Source of the DNA: Bradyrhizobium lablabi
GTDB taxonomy: Bacteria; Pseudomonadota; Alphaproteobacteria; Rhizobiales; Xanthobacteraceae
Direction: 5' to 3'
Assembly: GCF_900141755.1 (NCBI RefSeq)
Contig: NZ_LT670844.1
Span: 6,172,501 to 6,236,500, forward strand
DNA length: 64,000 nucleotides
Shown: one piece after another, positions 32,734 to 40,648 of the stretch
Position numbering within the stretch: position 1 is the stretch's first letter
Layout of the letters: each line of letters starts with the position of its first letter
The notes under the pieces: model-generated
What the model was told of the DNA's origin: nothing
Database searches by the model: none
Seen by the model: the letters and a program-made list of their open reading frames with translations, nothing else
Position numbers and translations under genes: made by a program

Positions 32734-33711
32734 CTAGTCGGCCCTGATGTTGGCCGTCCGGACCACCTTGCCCCACTTATCGGTTTCGGCGGCAATATGC
32801 TTTGCGAAGTCGGACGGCGAACCGACAAACACGGTAGCACCAAGGTCGGCAAGCCGCGCCTTCAGCTTTGGATCGGCGAGGCCGGCGTTGATCTCCCGGT
32901 TGAGCCTGTCAACGATCTCGACGGGCGTTTTCGTGGGCGCGCCGACGCCGAACCAGCCGCTGGCCTGGTATCCGGGCACGAACTCTCCCACGGTCGGGAC
33001 ATCGGGCAGCACTTCCGAGCGCACCGCCGTGGTCACGGCCAGCGCACGAAGCTTGCCGCCTCTGACATACTCGATGGATGAGGACAGCGGGCTGAACATC
33101 ATCTGCACTTGCCCGGCGAGCAGATCGGTCAGGGCGGGCGGTGAACCGCGATAGGGCACATGCACCATGTCGACGCCGGCCATGATCTTGAATAGCTCGC
33201 CGGCCATATGCGGCCCGGTGCCGCTGCCGGGTGACGCCATATTGAGCTTGCCCGGATTGGCCTTGGCGTAGCTGATGAATTCGGGGACCGTCTTAGCTGG
33301 AAATGAGGGATGCACCTCCATGCCGTAATTCTCGTGGCTGATGCTCGCAACCGGCGCGATGTCGCGGATGAAATCGTATTTGAGCTTTTGGTAGAGCGTC
33401 GCGTTGACGGCGTTCGACAAGTTGATCAGCAGGAGCGTGTAGCCATCGGCGGGCGCCTCCACCACGACCTCGGTGGCGATATTGCCGCCGGCACCCGGCC
33501 GGTTCTCGATGATGAACTGCTGGCCGAGCCGTTCCGACAACCATTGCGCCACCAGGCGCGCCGCGATGTCGGGTGCACCGCCGGCGGCGAAACCGACGAC
33601 AAGGCGTACCGGCCGTGTCGGGTAGGCCTCGGCGCTGGCGATGCGCGAGACAGCTGGAATACCGACTGCCATCGTAGCTAGCTGCAGGAACTGGCGGCGC
33701 GCAAATTTCAT
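32734..33711 (-). CDS. tripartite tricarboxylate transporter (Bug/TctC) substrate-binding protein
   Basis: A 325-residue exported protein with a leader MKFARRQFLQLATMAVG (Tat-like Arg pair) ending near ASAEAYP. The mature protein opens with the family signature YPTRPVRLVVGFAAGGAPDIAARLVAQWLSE-type segment, then ENRPGAGGNIATE and LLINLSNAVNATLY, all typical of Bug receptors that bind carboxylates. It precedes the Rieske oxygenase gene by 99 bases on the same strand, suggesting capture of an aromatic or dicarboxylic acid. TctA/TctB membrane genes are absent, as is common for this family. Confidence 0.9.
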   Translation of the reverse strand: MKFARRQFLQLATMAVGIPAVSRIASAEAYPTRPVRLVVGFAAGGAPDIAARLVAQWLSERLGQQFIIENRPGAGGNIATEVVVEAPADGYTLLLINLSNAVNATLYQKLKYDFIRDIAPVASISHENYGMEVHPSFPAKTVPEFISYAKANPGKLNMASPGSGTGPHMAGELFKIMAGVDMVHVPYRGSPPALTDLLAGQVQMMFSPLSSSIEYVRGGKLRALAVTTAVRSEVLPDVPTVGEFVPGYQASGWFGVGAPTKTPVEIVDRLNREINAGLADPKLKARLADLGATVFVGSPSDFAKHIAAETDKWGKVVRTANIRAD

Positions 33712-33783
33712 CGCAGTCGCTCCCTAAGATACCGGGTCAGCGTTGGGAGAGCGTAGCGCCTTTGGGAATTGGCCGATAGAGCG

Positions 33784-35343
33784 CTAGCGACCTTCGTCTG
33801 CGCTAGGACGTTGCGGTTGCGGCCCCGCGAATGGCACGAGCAACAGCCCGATGAGTGCCGCAAAGGCGAGCAGCGCCCAGGCTTCGTTGGCACTGAGCGC
33901 AAACGCCGCTTTCTCGACCATCGGACGAACATAGGCTTCGATTGCCGCGTCCGATATGCCGGGAGGCCGGTGCGTGAACAATTTCAGATCAAGTCCGATC
34001 GCCTGTGCCGCCGTGACATCGCCCGCTATCAGACGTTCGCGCAGGGCCTCGGCGTGTCCGCCCGTGCGTCCATAGAGAATAGTGTCGATCGAAGCGATGC
34101 CGATTGCGCCGCCGAGGTTTCGCATCAAATTGAACAGGCCGCTGGCGTCGGGTACCTCGGCTTCATTGAGCGCGCCAAGCGCCAGCCGTGTCGGCGGCAG
34201 CAGGCAAAACATGATGGCGACGCCGCGCAGCACTTGCGGCCAGAACATCTCGCCGAAATCGGCGACGCGGCTTTGCAGCGCACTGCAGCCAAGGCCAAGC
34301 GCGAACAGCGCGAACCCGAGAGCCGATAACCAGCGCGGATCGAACCTGCTTTCCAGATGGCCTGCGATCGGCGCGGTCACCAGTTGCGCAACGCCGGTGA
34401 CGAGCATGATGGTGCCGATCTCGAATGCATCGTGACGCCGGACATAGGCGAGGTACACCGGCATCAGATAGACCGAGCCGAACAATCCGACCCCGAGACA
34501 AAAGCTCAGGGCGCAGCCGATCGCAAACCAACGGTTCTTCAATGTCCCCAGCTCGACCAGGGGATGCCTGGCCTTGAGGGTTCTTCGCGCAAAGACTGTT
34601 GCCGTGGCGCCGCTTAGCAGGAATAGGAAAACGCAGCGCGGAGAAAGCCAACCGTCATGCGGGGCCTCTTTCAGTCCAATCTCCAGGCTCGCGAGTGAAA
34701 TTGCGATCAGCGCCAGAGAGACCCCATCGAGCGTGGCGAGATCCGCCAATCGAGGTTTTGCGCGCGGCAGCAAGAAAGGTGTCGCCGCTGCGGCGATCAC
34801 GCCGGGAACGACGTTGATCAGAAACAGCCAATGCCAGGACCAGGTCTCGGTGATCCAGCCGCCGACCACCGGCCCGACGGTTGGCGCGAGTACGGCCATG
34901 ACGCCGGCCAAGGTGGTAGCGACGGGGTGCAGACGGATCGGAAACAGCAAGAAGACCGCGGAGAACACCGCCGGAATCAGCGTGCCGCCCGCAAAACCCT
35001 GCAGCACGCGGAAGCCGACAAGGGTCACAAGATTGCCGCTGAAGGCGCAGCCGACGGAGGCGAGGGTAAACAGGCTGATCGCCGCAACGAACAGCCAGCG
35101 CAGCGTCAGCACGCGCGTCAACCATCCGGTCAGCGGAATGGCTGTTATCTCGGCGATCAGATAGGCGGTCTGAATCCAGCTCATCGCATTCTGCGAAATC
35201 GAAAGCGCCTGCTGGATCGTCGGCAACGACGTCGCGACCACCTGAATGTCGAGGATCGCCATGAACATGCCGAGGCACATCAGAGCGAAGCCTGCCCATG
35301 TGGCCAGGCGAATTTCACCCGGCGCCTCAGCCCGTCCGCTCAC
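33784..35343 (-). CDS. MFS multidrug-type exporter, DHA2 (EmrB/QacA) family
   Basis: A 519-residue protein with about 14 membrane helices. Typical DHA2 landmarks are FALMCLGMFMAILDIQVVATSLPTIQ in helix 1 (with the Asp), AWIQTAYLIAE-like in helix 2, GFRVLQGFAGGTLIP (motif C region), and GPVVGGWITETWSWHWLFLIN. The GTG start overlaps the methyltransferase stop by four bases (GTGA). Co-translation with a type III polyketide synthase and an ICMT-type methyltransferase implies export of the product made by those enzymes. Confidence 0.9.
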   Translation of the reverse strand: MSGRAEAPGEIRLATWAGFALMCLGMFMAILDIQVVATSLPTIQQALSISQNAMSWIQTAYLIAEITAIPLTGWLTRVLTLRWLFVAAISLFTLASVGCAFSGNLVTLVGFRVLQGFAGGTLIPAVFSAVFLLFPIRLHPVATTLAGVMAVLAPTVGPVVGGWITETWSWHWLFLINVVPGVIAAAATPFLLPRAKPRLADLATLDGVSLALIAISLASLEIGLKEAPHDGWLSPRCVFLFLLSGATATVFARRTLKARHPLVELGTLKNRWFAIGCALSFCLGVGLFGSVYLMPVYLAYVRRHDAFEIGTIMLVTGVAQLVTAPIAGHLESRFDPRWLSALGFALFALGLGCSALQSRVADFGEMFWPQVLRGVAIMFCLLPPTRLALGALNEAEVPDASGLFNLMRNLGGAIGIASIDTILYGRTGGHAEALRERLIAGDVTAAQAIGLDLKLFTHRPPGISDAAIEAYVRPMVEKAAFALSANEAWALLAFAALIGLLLVPFAGPQPQRPSADEGR

Positions 35344-35852
35344 TGGACGCCACGCGCGGCCTGACCGGAGGCCGCCAGCGCGCGGTCTTCAGCCCGGATG
35401 CGGATCGCGAGAACCGCAGCGTTGAGGATACTGAAGATGGCAGCCAGCAACGGCAGGCCGAGCGCCAGGGGAAGTACCGCGATCTCAAAGGAAACCACGG
35501 CGTAGTTGGGATGCGACAAAAATCGATACGGTCCCGCCGACACCAAAGCTTGCTCCGGTAAAACAATGATCCGTGTCGTCCAGCGTGGGCCAAGCGTCCG
35601 CATCACCCAGAATCGAAAACCCTGCAGGACCAGATAGAACAGGAACGCAACAACGTTTACCGGCCGACCGTGGCCGAACGCCCATAGCGCTATCAGCCAT
35701 GCCGCGTGTACCGCGACGATCAGCGGATAGTGCCGGGCGGCCACCTCGATTGCGCCGCGGGCCATAAGCTTGCGGGTATTGTCGTTGGAAATGACGAGTT
35801 CGGCCACGCGCTGCAACGTGACGATCCCAAGAATGAGCTCAGCAGATGTCAC
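35340..35852 (-). CDS. isoprenylcysteine carboxyl methyltransferase (ICMT)-family membrane protein
   Basis: A 170-residue protein with five or so membrane helices. The C-terminal SAM-binding part has ALVSAGPYRFLSHPNYAVVSFEI, the ICMT/PEMT family signature with the His-Pro-Asn. Its GTG start overlaps the polyketide synthase stop by four bases. In Bacillus and actinobacteria, homologues beside type III synthases (BpsB-like) O-methylate alkylpyrone products. The same role is inferred here. Confidence 0.85.
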   Translation of the reverse strand: MTSAELILGIVTLQRVAELVISNDNTRKLMARGAIEVAARHYPLIVAVHAAWLIALWAFGHGRPVNVVAFLFYLVLQGFRFWVMRTLGPRWTTRIIVLPEQALVSAGPYRFLSHPNYAVVSFEIAVLPLALGLPLLAAIFSILNAAVLAIRIRAEDRALAASGQAARGVQ

Positions 35853-36898
35853 GCGGCATGCCGCAGCGCGACGCAGCTCGCGGTGAAGCCGGGCCCGAGC
35901 GCCGTCAACAGCGACCGCGCCGGCAATCCCCTGGCGCGGGCTTTTTCCAGTACGAACAGGATGGTGGGGGAGGACATGTTGCCGTAGTTGGCGATCACCT
36001 CCCGTTCGCAGTCGAGCGTACCCTGGTCGAGCGCAAGGGCTGCTTCCAGCGCCACGATGACCTTGGCGCCGCCGGGATGGCAGATGAACCGGTCGATGTC
36101 GGTCATCGAAAGTTTCATGCCGGCGAGAATCTGCGCGACGGCGGGACTAAGATGCGCGGTGACGAAATCGGGGATGGTGCGGCGGAAGATCACGCCAAAG
36201 CCTTGCGGATCGACGCTCCAGCCCATGACGCCGAGCGTATCGGGCCATAGGTGTTCGCCGGCGTTCTCGATGCGGGTCGCCCCGCCATCGCCGGCGCGCA
36301 ATATCACCGCCGCGGCGCCGTCGCCGAACAGGCTGATGGCAACGATGTTGGCCTTGGTGAGTTCGTCATGACGGACGGCAAGCGAGCAAAGCTCGATCGT
36401 CACCAAGAGCACATTGGTACCCGGCCGCGCCTGCGCCAATCGCGACGCGATCGACAGGCCCGAGGCTCCGCCGGCGCAGCCGAGACCGAACACCGGCACC
36501 CGCACCACGTCGGACCGGAAACCCAAGCGCCCGGCAACGCGCGCCTCCAGGCTCGGCGTTGCAATCCCGGTGGAGCAGACGGTGACGACGGTGTCGATGT
36601 CGGCGCCTTTGAGCTCAGCCTTCGCCAGTGCTTTCTCCGCGACCTCGACAAACAGCGCCTCGGCGCCTTCGAGAAAAGCCTCGGTGCGTTCCGGCCAGCT
36701 GCGCGGTTCGAGATACCAGTCGAACGGCTTTACCGCATGACGCTTGATAATGCCGGTGTTCGAGAAAATGCTGGAAAATCTTTCGAATTCGGGAAACCGG
36801 CTGCCGAATCCATCCCACGCCGCGGCAAGCACGTCCTTCTGCAACAACACGTGTGGAGGCACCGATGTCGCCAGAGAGACCAGGGCAGCCGTGGGCAT
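35849..36898 (-). CDS. type III polyketide synthase (chalcone synthase-like)
   Basis: A 349-residue protein of normal family length. The catalytic triad is visible as C141 in FGLGCAGGASGL, H274 in FICHPGGAK and N307 in ANYGNMSSPT. The N-terminal part has TSVPPHVLLQKDV and TVVTVCSTGIATPSLE. It is first in a three-gene unit with ICMT and an MFS exporter, all linked by GTGA overlaps. The likely product class is an alkylpyrone or alkylresorcinol built from fatty acyl-CoA and malonyl-CoA. Chain length and ring type cannot be read from sequence. Confidence 0.93.
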   Translation of the reverse strand: MPTAALVSLATSVPPHVLLQKDVLAAAWDGFGSRFPEFERFSSIFSNTGIIKRHAVKPFDWYLEPRSWPERTEAFLEGAEALFVEVAEKALAKAELKGADIDTVVTVCSTGIATPSLEARVAGRLGFRSDVVRVPVFGLGCAGGASGLSIASRLAQARPGTNVLLVTIELCSLAVRHDELTKANIVAISLFGDGAAAVILRAGDGGATRIENAGEHLWPDTLGVMGWSVDPQGFGVIFRRTIPDFVTAHLSPAVAQILAGMKLSMTDIDRFICHPGGAKVIVALEAALALDQGTLDCEREVIANYGNMSSPTILFVLEKARARGLPARSLLTALGPGFTASCVALRHAA

Positions 36899-37020
36899 TG
36901 CGAGGACTCTCCTGCCGCTTCAGTTACTAAGCAAACATCGGCGGAGATGGTTTATTTCGCGGACCGTCGAAAAATCATCTGGCCGAACGGGTCACTAAAA
37001 TGTGAAACTGTCGCGCGGTA

Positions 37021-37521
37021 ATGTATCGAAGTGATTTTTCCGACATGGCGATGCATGCGATCCCAAAACAGTCCTTCAGACGAGCAACATCCGGTGATGT
37101 CGGCACCGTCAGGGAAATCACCCGCGCCGCTTACTCAAAATGGGTCCCGGTGATCGGCCGGGAGCCGAAGCCGATGATTGCGGATTACGAACAGGCCGTG
37201 GTCGACCATGTCATCGACATCTACGAACAGGGGGGACTGCCGATTGCGCTGATCGAGCTGATTCCAAAACCTTCATATCTGCTGATCGAGAATGTCGCGG
37301 TACTGCCGGATCGGCACGGCAACGGCATCGGCGGATTGCTTCTCGAGCGGGCCGAAACCATCGCGCGGTCGCTCGGATTAAGCGAACTGCGATTATACAC
37401 GAACGCGATGTTTGCCACCAACATCACATTCTATGCGCGCCGCGGATTTGAGGAATTCATGCGCGAACCGCATGCAAGCGGTAGCGAGGTCGTTCATATG
37501 AAAAAATCGGTCGGGCCTTAG
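37021..37521 (+). CDS. GNAT-family N-acetyltransferase
   Basis: A 166-residue protein (an internal ATG at 37045 is an alternative start). The fold is recognised from FRRATSGDVGTVREITRAAYSKWV at the N-terminus, LIENVAVLPDRHGNGIGGLLLERAETIA (acetyl-CoA pyrophosphate loop, about residues 92-120) and ELRLYTNAMFATNITFYARRGFEEF (beta 5 to beta 7). Target molecule unknown. It stands alone, divergent from the polyketide operon. Confidence 0.88.
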   Translation: MYRSDFSDMAMHAIPKQSFRRATSGDVGTVREITRAAYSKWVPVIGREPKPMIADYEQAVVDHVIDIYEQGGLPIALIELIPKPSYLLIENVAVLPDRHGNGIGGLLLERAETIARSLGLSELRLYTNAMFATNITFYARRGFEEFMREPHASGSEVVHMKKSVGP

Positions 37522-37638
37522 GCAGGGGAAACGCAAGTGTCCACATCTCGCCGTCTCAATCAAATTCGAGAGCGCGTTGTTGCGAATTCGCGCGAAGCGT
37601 CGAAGGGGTACATCCGCCCTTCAAACGAGTGAACCAGG

Positions 37639-37881
37639 CTATTTTCCGCGGCCCGTACCGGCGTCTCTGCTGTCCTGGAAGGACGGGTTAGGCAGAACGC
37701 CCTTGTTGGTGTGGGGCTTCATCGCCGAGCCGGTCGTCGTGCCGGGCGTCTTGGTGGCGTCCGCGGCAGTCTTGGCTTCGTTCGACGCACCGGGAACCGG
37801 CTGCATTTGTGCCGATGCGGCCGCCGTCGCTCCGAACCAAGCGGCGACCACGAGGGCTGAGATAGCAAGCTTGGAACGCAT
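37639..37881 (-). CDS. small exported low-complexity protein, copy A
   Basis: An 80-residue protein with signal peptide MRSKLAISALVVAAWFGATAAASA, followed by a Thr/Ala/Lys-rich polar tail (PGASNEAKTAADATKTPGTT). It is a paralogue of the gene at 38126-38389: the signal peptides are nearly identical and the PGAS[NS]E and GTTTG elements recur. A shared GGAACCCAAAT promoter block lies upstream of both. The product is probably periplasmic and stress-related; no domain is recognised. Confidence 0.65.
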   Translation of the reverse strand: MRSKLAISALVVAAWFGATAAASAQMQPVPGASNEAKTAADATKTPGTTTGSAMKPHTNKGVLPNPSFQDSRDAGTGRGK

Positions 37882-37920
37882 GGCAATCTCCTCCTTGCAT
37901 CATGGTGATGCGGGAGTGAG

Positions 37921-37945
37921 AACCTGCCACGCGGATTTGGGTTCC
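37921..37945 (-). promoter_or_regulatory. candidate EcfG promoter of copy A
   Basis: GGAAC (37945-37941) and GGTT (37924-37921) are separated by 16 bases on the minus strand, matching GGAAC-N16-CGTT at all but one position. The first half, GGAACCCAAAT, is conserved with the copy B promoter. Confidence 0.5.
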
Positions 37946-38125
37946 GGGCGAGCACCGGCTATTGCACACGAAAGCCGCCGGCTGATGCCGGCAGCTCGCG
38001 ACCATTGCGGCGCAGCGTTCTGATCGCACAATCCTACGCGTCCTCGGGCAAGTCCGAGGACGTGCTCTCGCCAAATTGCGCGCTGGATCTTGAAGACCCA
38101 TGCCGGCCTTCAACGCAAATAGGTA

Positions 38126-38389
38126 CTACTTGCTGTCGTTATTTTTGTCGCTGTTCTTGGTCGCATCACCTTTGCTGGAATGGTGGCTCATTCCGGTGGT
38201 TGTGCCAGACTTCATTTTGCTGGTCTTCATCTTGTGAGATTTCGTTGTGGGAGTGGTGGCACCTGGTCCGACGTTGCCTTCACTCGACGCACCGGGAGCC
38301 GGCTGTTGCTGCGTCTGGGCCGAGGCAATCGCCGTCGCTCCGAAAAGCGAGGCAATCACGAGGGCTGAGATAGCAAGCTTGGATCGCAT
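38126..38389 (-). CDS. small exported low-complexity protein, copy B
   Basis: An 87-residue protein with signal peptide MRSKLAISALVIASLFGATAIASA, followed by a polar tail rich in Lys, Ser, Thr and Met (KSHKMKTSKMKSGTTTGMSHH). It is the tandem paralogue of the 80-residue gene about 250 bases away. Similarity extends into the upstream region. The tails have diverged more than the signal peptides. Periplasmic and intrinsically disordered by appearance; function unknown. Confidence 0.68.
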   Translation of the reverse strand: MRSKLAISALVIASLFGATAIASAQTQQQPAPGASSEGNVGPGATTPTTKSHKMKTSKMKSGTTTGMSHHSSKGDATKNSDKNNDSK

Positions 38390-38428
38390 GAGAAATCTCC
38401 TGATCTGGATGGACGAGACGGGAGACAG

Positions 38429-38453
38429 AACTAGCGAGCCGAATTTGGGTTCC
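38429..38453 (-). promoter_or_regulatory. candidate EcfG promoter of copy B
   Basis: GGAAC (38453-38449) and AGTT (38432-38429) are 16 bases apart on the minus strand. The start point would lie some 30 bases before the ATG at 38389. Conservation of this block between the two paralogues supports a real promoter. Confidence 0.5.
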
Positions 38454-38596
38454 GGACCCGGTGCCGGTTTTTCGCGAGCACCAGATGCTGGTCCGAGCTT
38501 TCCTGTCCCATGCCGGAATCGCTGAGGGGCAACACCGCAAAGACGCCGCCTCGGAAATGTGCTAACCGTCAGCTTGAGTGGCAGTAGGGGGCGACC

Positions 38597-38950
38597 ATGA
38601 TTGAACCGAAACTCGAAGTGCCGGCCGAATTGCGCGATTTGGCCGAAAAAACCATCGATCAGGCGGAAAAAGCGTTCGGGATGTTTTTTGATGCCGCAAG
38701 CAAATCGATGACGTCCGTCCCTGCTCCGGGGGCCGAGATTTCCAAGCAGGCGCTATCGTTCACCGAACAGAACATGAAGGCCGCATTCGAGCATGCGCGG
38801 AAACTGGTTCACGCAACCGACCTTCAGCAGGCGATGCAAATTCAATCGGAGTTCCTGAAGAGTCAGTTTACGAACGCCGGAGAGCACATGAAACAAATCA
38901 CCGGCGGGGTCATGTCGGCGGCGAAGGACGCCTCGAAAGGCAAATTTTAG
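38597..38950 (+). CDS. phasin-family protein
   Basis: A 117-residue, mostly helical protein (GGGGGCGACC before the ATG). It shows the phasin pattern: VPAELRDLAEKTIDQAEKAFGMFFDAA near the start, then KQALSFTEQNMKAAFEHARKLVHATDLQQAMQIQSEFLKSQF. Phasins coat polyhydroxybutyrate granules; several short copies are usual in bradyrhizobia. It is single here, without PHB synthesis genes. Confidence 0.85.
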   Translation: MIEPKLEVPAELRDLAEKTIDQAEKAFGMFFDAASKSMTSVPAPGAEISKQALSFTEQNMKAAFEHARKLVHATDLQQAMQIQSEFLKSQFTNAGEHMKQITGGVMSAAKDASKGKF

Positions 38951-39114
38951 GACGCGGCGTCGGCGCGCACAAATGGACGTGCCGTTGCATGCGTGTAAAA
39001 TCCTTTGCCCACAAATTAGTCTTGCATGGGTTTACGCCGTGGACTTCAATCGCGGCGCAGGTCCTTGACGGGCCACCGGGTGATGTCGCCCGCCGTCTGT
39101 CAACCTTTCTGCTG

Positions 39115-39142
39115 ATCCCTGTCGGGTCTCACCGGCAGGGAT
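39115..39142 (+). terminator. hairpin downstream of the phasin gene
   Basis: ATCCCTGTCGG and CCGGCAGGGAT pair (one G-U) around GTCTCA, followed by TTGCATTTT. This suits a rho-independent terminator, although it is about 165 bases beyond the phasin stop. Confidence 0.5.
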
Positions 39143-39207
39143 TTGCATTTTGAGTTGTATTCCGAGGAAAAAGTATCCCGCGGCTTCGCCCTTTGATCGC
39201 GGGCGGC

Positions 39208-40044
39208 TTAAGGAAGTGGCGCGCCGGCGTTGGAAATCATCGGATTATCAGTGTTCACCGGCGCCAGCTCGCTGGCATTGCCATCGCTCAAGAACTTGTC
39301 GAGCGTGGCCTGAATCCTCTCTTTCGCGGTATCGGGGCCGCGGTCGCTCATCCAGGTGTGCTGAAATTCAGTGTGGACGATATCGATGCCGTCCGCCTTG
39401 GCCTGCTGCGGGGTCGGCAGAACGCCGGGATCGGTTTTGAAATTCGGGTCCTTTGAGCGGAACGACAGGATCTTCAGTCTGTCATTGAGCACGAAAGGAA
39501 CGCGCAAATTATCCAGCGTGACCACTTTCGCGCATAGCTCCGGATGGTGCTTGGCGAAGTACATGGCGATATCGCCGCCATTGGAATGTCCGACCAATGT
39601 CAGGTGATCGTAGTCCGCATTCGGCCGCAGTTCCTTGAGTTGCCCAAGCACAAACAGGATGTTGGCTTCGCCTTTCTCATAGACGGCGCGCCGGCCGACA
39701 TAGGGCAGGCCGACCTTGGTCATCAATGGCGGGTCACTCGGGATATCCTGCTGGATGCTGGCAACGAGATAGCCCCTGGCCGCAAAGACATTGGCGAGGA
39801 ACGAATACTCGGTGTTCTTGACGGTGTTGCCGTTGCTGATGACGGCAACCGGAAGCTTCCAGTAACCGGCATTGGCCTTCATCTCATAGTCCCGGCGCAT
39901 CGCAAGGTCGACCGCAACCGGCCGCTGCCGCGCGGCGTCGAAGAAATTCAACGTCTCGTGTCGAATGCCCCATTTGCTGATGGCGAGATACACGCCCGTC
40001 GTGAGAGCGCAGACGCACGCCAGGACTGCAATTCCTCTCCTCAT
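39208..40044 (-). CDS. exported or anchored alpha/beta hydrolase
   Basis: About 278 residues starting at MRRGIAVLACVCALTT, with GGAGACG upstream; a GTG at 40062 is the longer choice. The N-terminal hydrophobic segment (about 3-21) should export or anchor it. The core has LPVAVISNGNTVKNTEYSFLANVFAARGYLVAS, the nucleophile Ser in LVGHSNGGDIA (about 150) and a possible His in FQHTWMSDRG near 235. It is of the dienelactone-hydrolase/acetylhydrolase-like type. Substrate unknown. Confidence 0.82.
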   Translation of the reverse strand: MRRGIAVLACVCALTTGVYLAISKWGIRHETLNFFDAARQRPVAVDLAMRRDYEMKANAGYWKLPVAVISNGNTVKNTEYSFLANVFAARGYLVASIQQDIPSDPPLMTKVGLPYVGRRAVYEKGEANILFVLGQLKELRPNADYDHLTLVGHSNGGDIAMYFAKHHPELCAKVVTLDNLRVPFVLNDRLKILSFRSKDPNFKTDPGVLPTPQQAKADGIDIVHTEFQHTWMSDRGPDTAKERIQATLDKFLSDGNASELAPVNTDNPMISNAGAPLP

Positions 40045-40231
40045 CGTCTCCATCCCGATCACTTTGGCTCAACAAATGATGGGGATACGCGGTGGGAGTG
40101 AGGCCGGCGCCACCCGGCTCGGATTAAATTTAGGAAATTTTATTGCTCCGCAACAGAGCCTGCGGGCGTCGCCGGCCATGTCGCGTTTGTAGCGCAAGGC
40201 CAAGTAGCTGCGCCAAGTAGCTGCGGACGCG

Positions 40232-40492
40232 CTAACGCTTTCTTTGCGTCATCGCCCGGGCAAGCGCACGGGCGAAATAATCCCTCGCGACAGCGTCCAG
40301 TGCAGCCGAGATCAATTCGTCGGATTCGACCTCGCGGCCCCTTTTCTCGGCCTCAAGCCGCTCGGCCTCCTGAATATAATCGATCGCAAGCTCGCGCAGA
40401 CGGCCGAATTCGGCATCGTCACGAATAGGATAAACCGTCGCCAGCAAATCCCTGGCGCGCGCGAGGGCGCGGTCGCTTCTCACGCCAGCCAT
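40232..40492 (-). CDS. small helical hypothetical protein
   Basis: An 86-residue protein with a strong AAGGAGGCGCTG ribosome-binding site. It is charged and helical throughout (EFGRLRELAIDYIQEAERLEAEKRGREVESDELISAALD), without membrane segments. It lies downstream of the minus-strand TPR/ATP-grasp gene, but the gap and strong own site argue for independent expression. No family recognised. Confidence 0.55.
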   Translation of the reverse strand: MAGVRSDRALARARDLLATVYPIRDDAEFGRLRELAIDYIQEAERLEAEKRGREVESDELISAALDAVARDYFARALARAMTQRKR

Positions 40493-40648
40493 CAGCGCCT
40501 CCTTAAAACCGGTAGTTTCCCGCAGAAAGCGTGCTACGCACCGGCGTCGGCCGAATAATCAACAACGAGATGGCCGAACCTGGCACTAATCCAGACCAAG
40601 TGTTTGGGCTATGTCCGGTTCCTGACAAAGGGCATTATTTTTTGAGTT

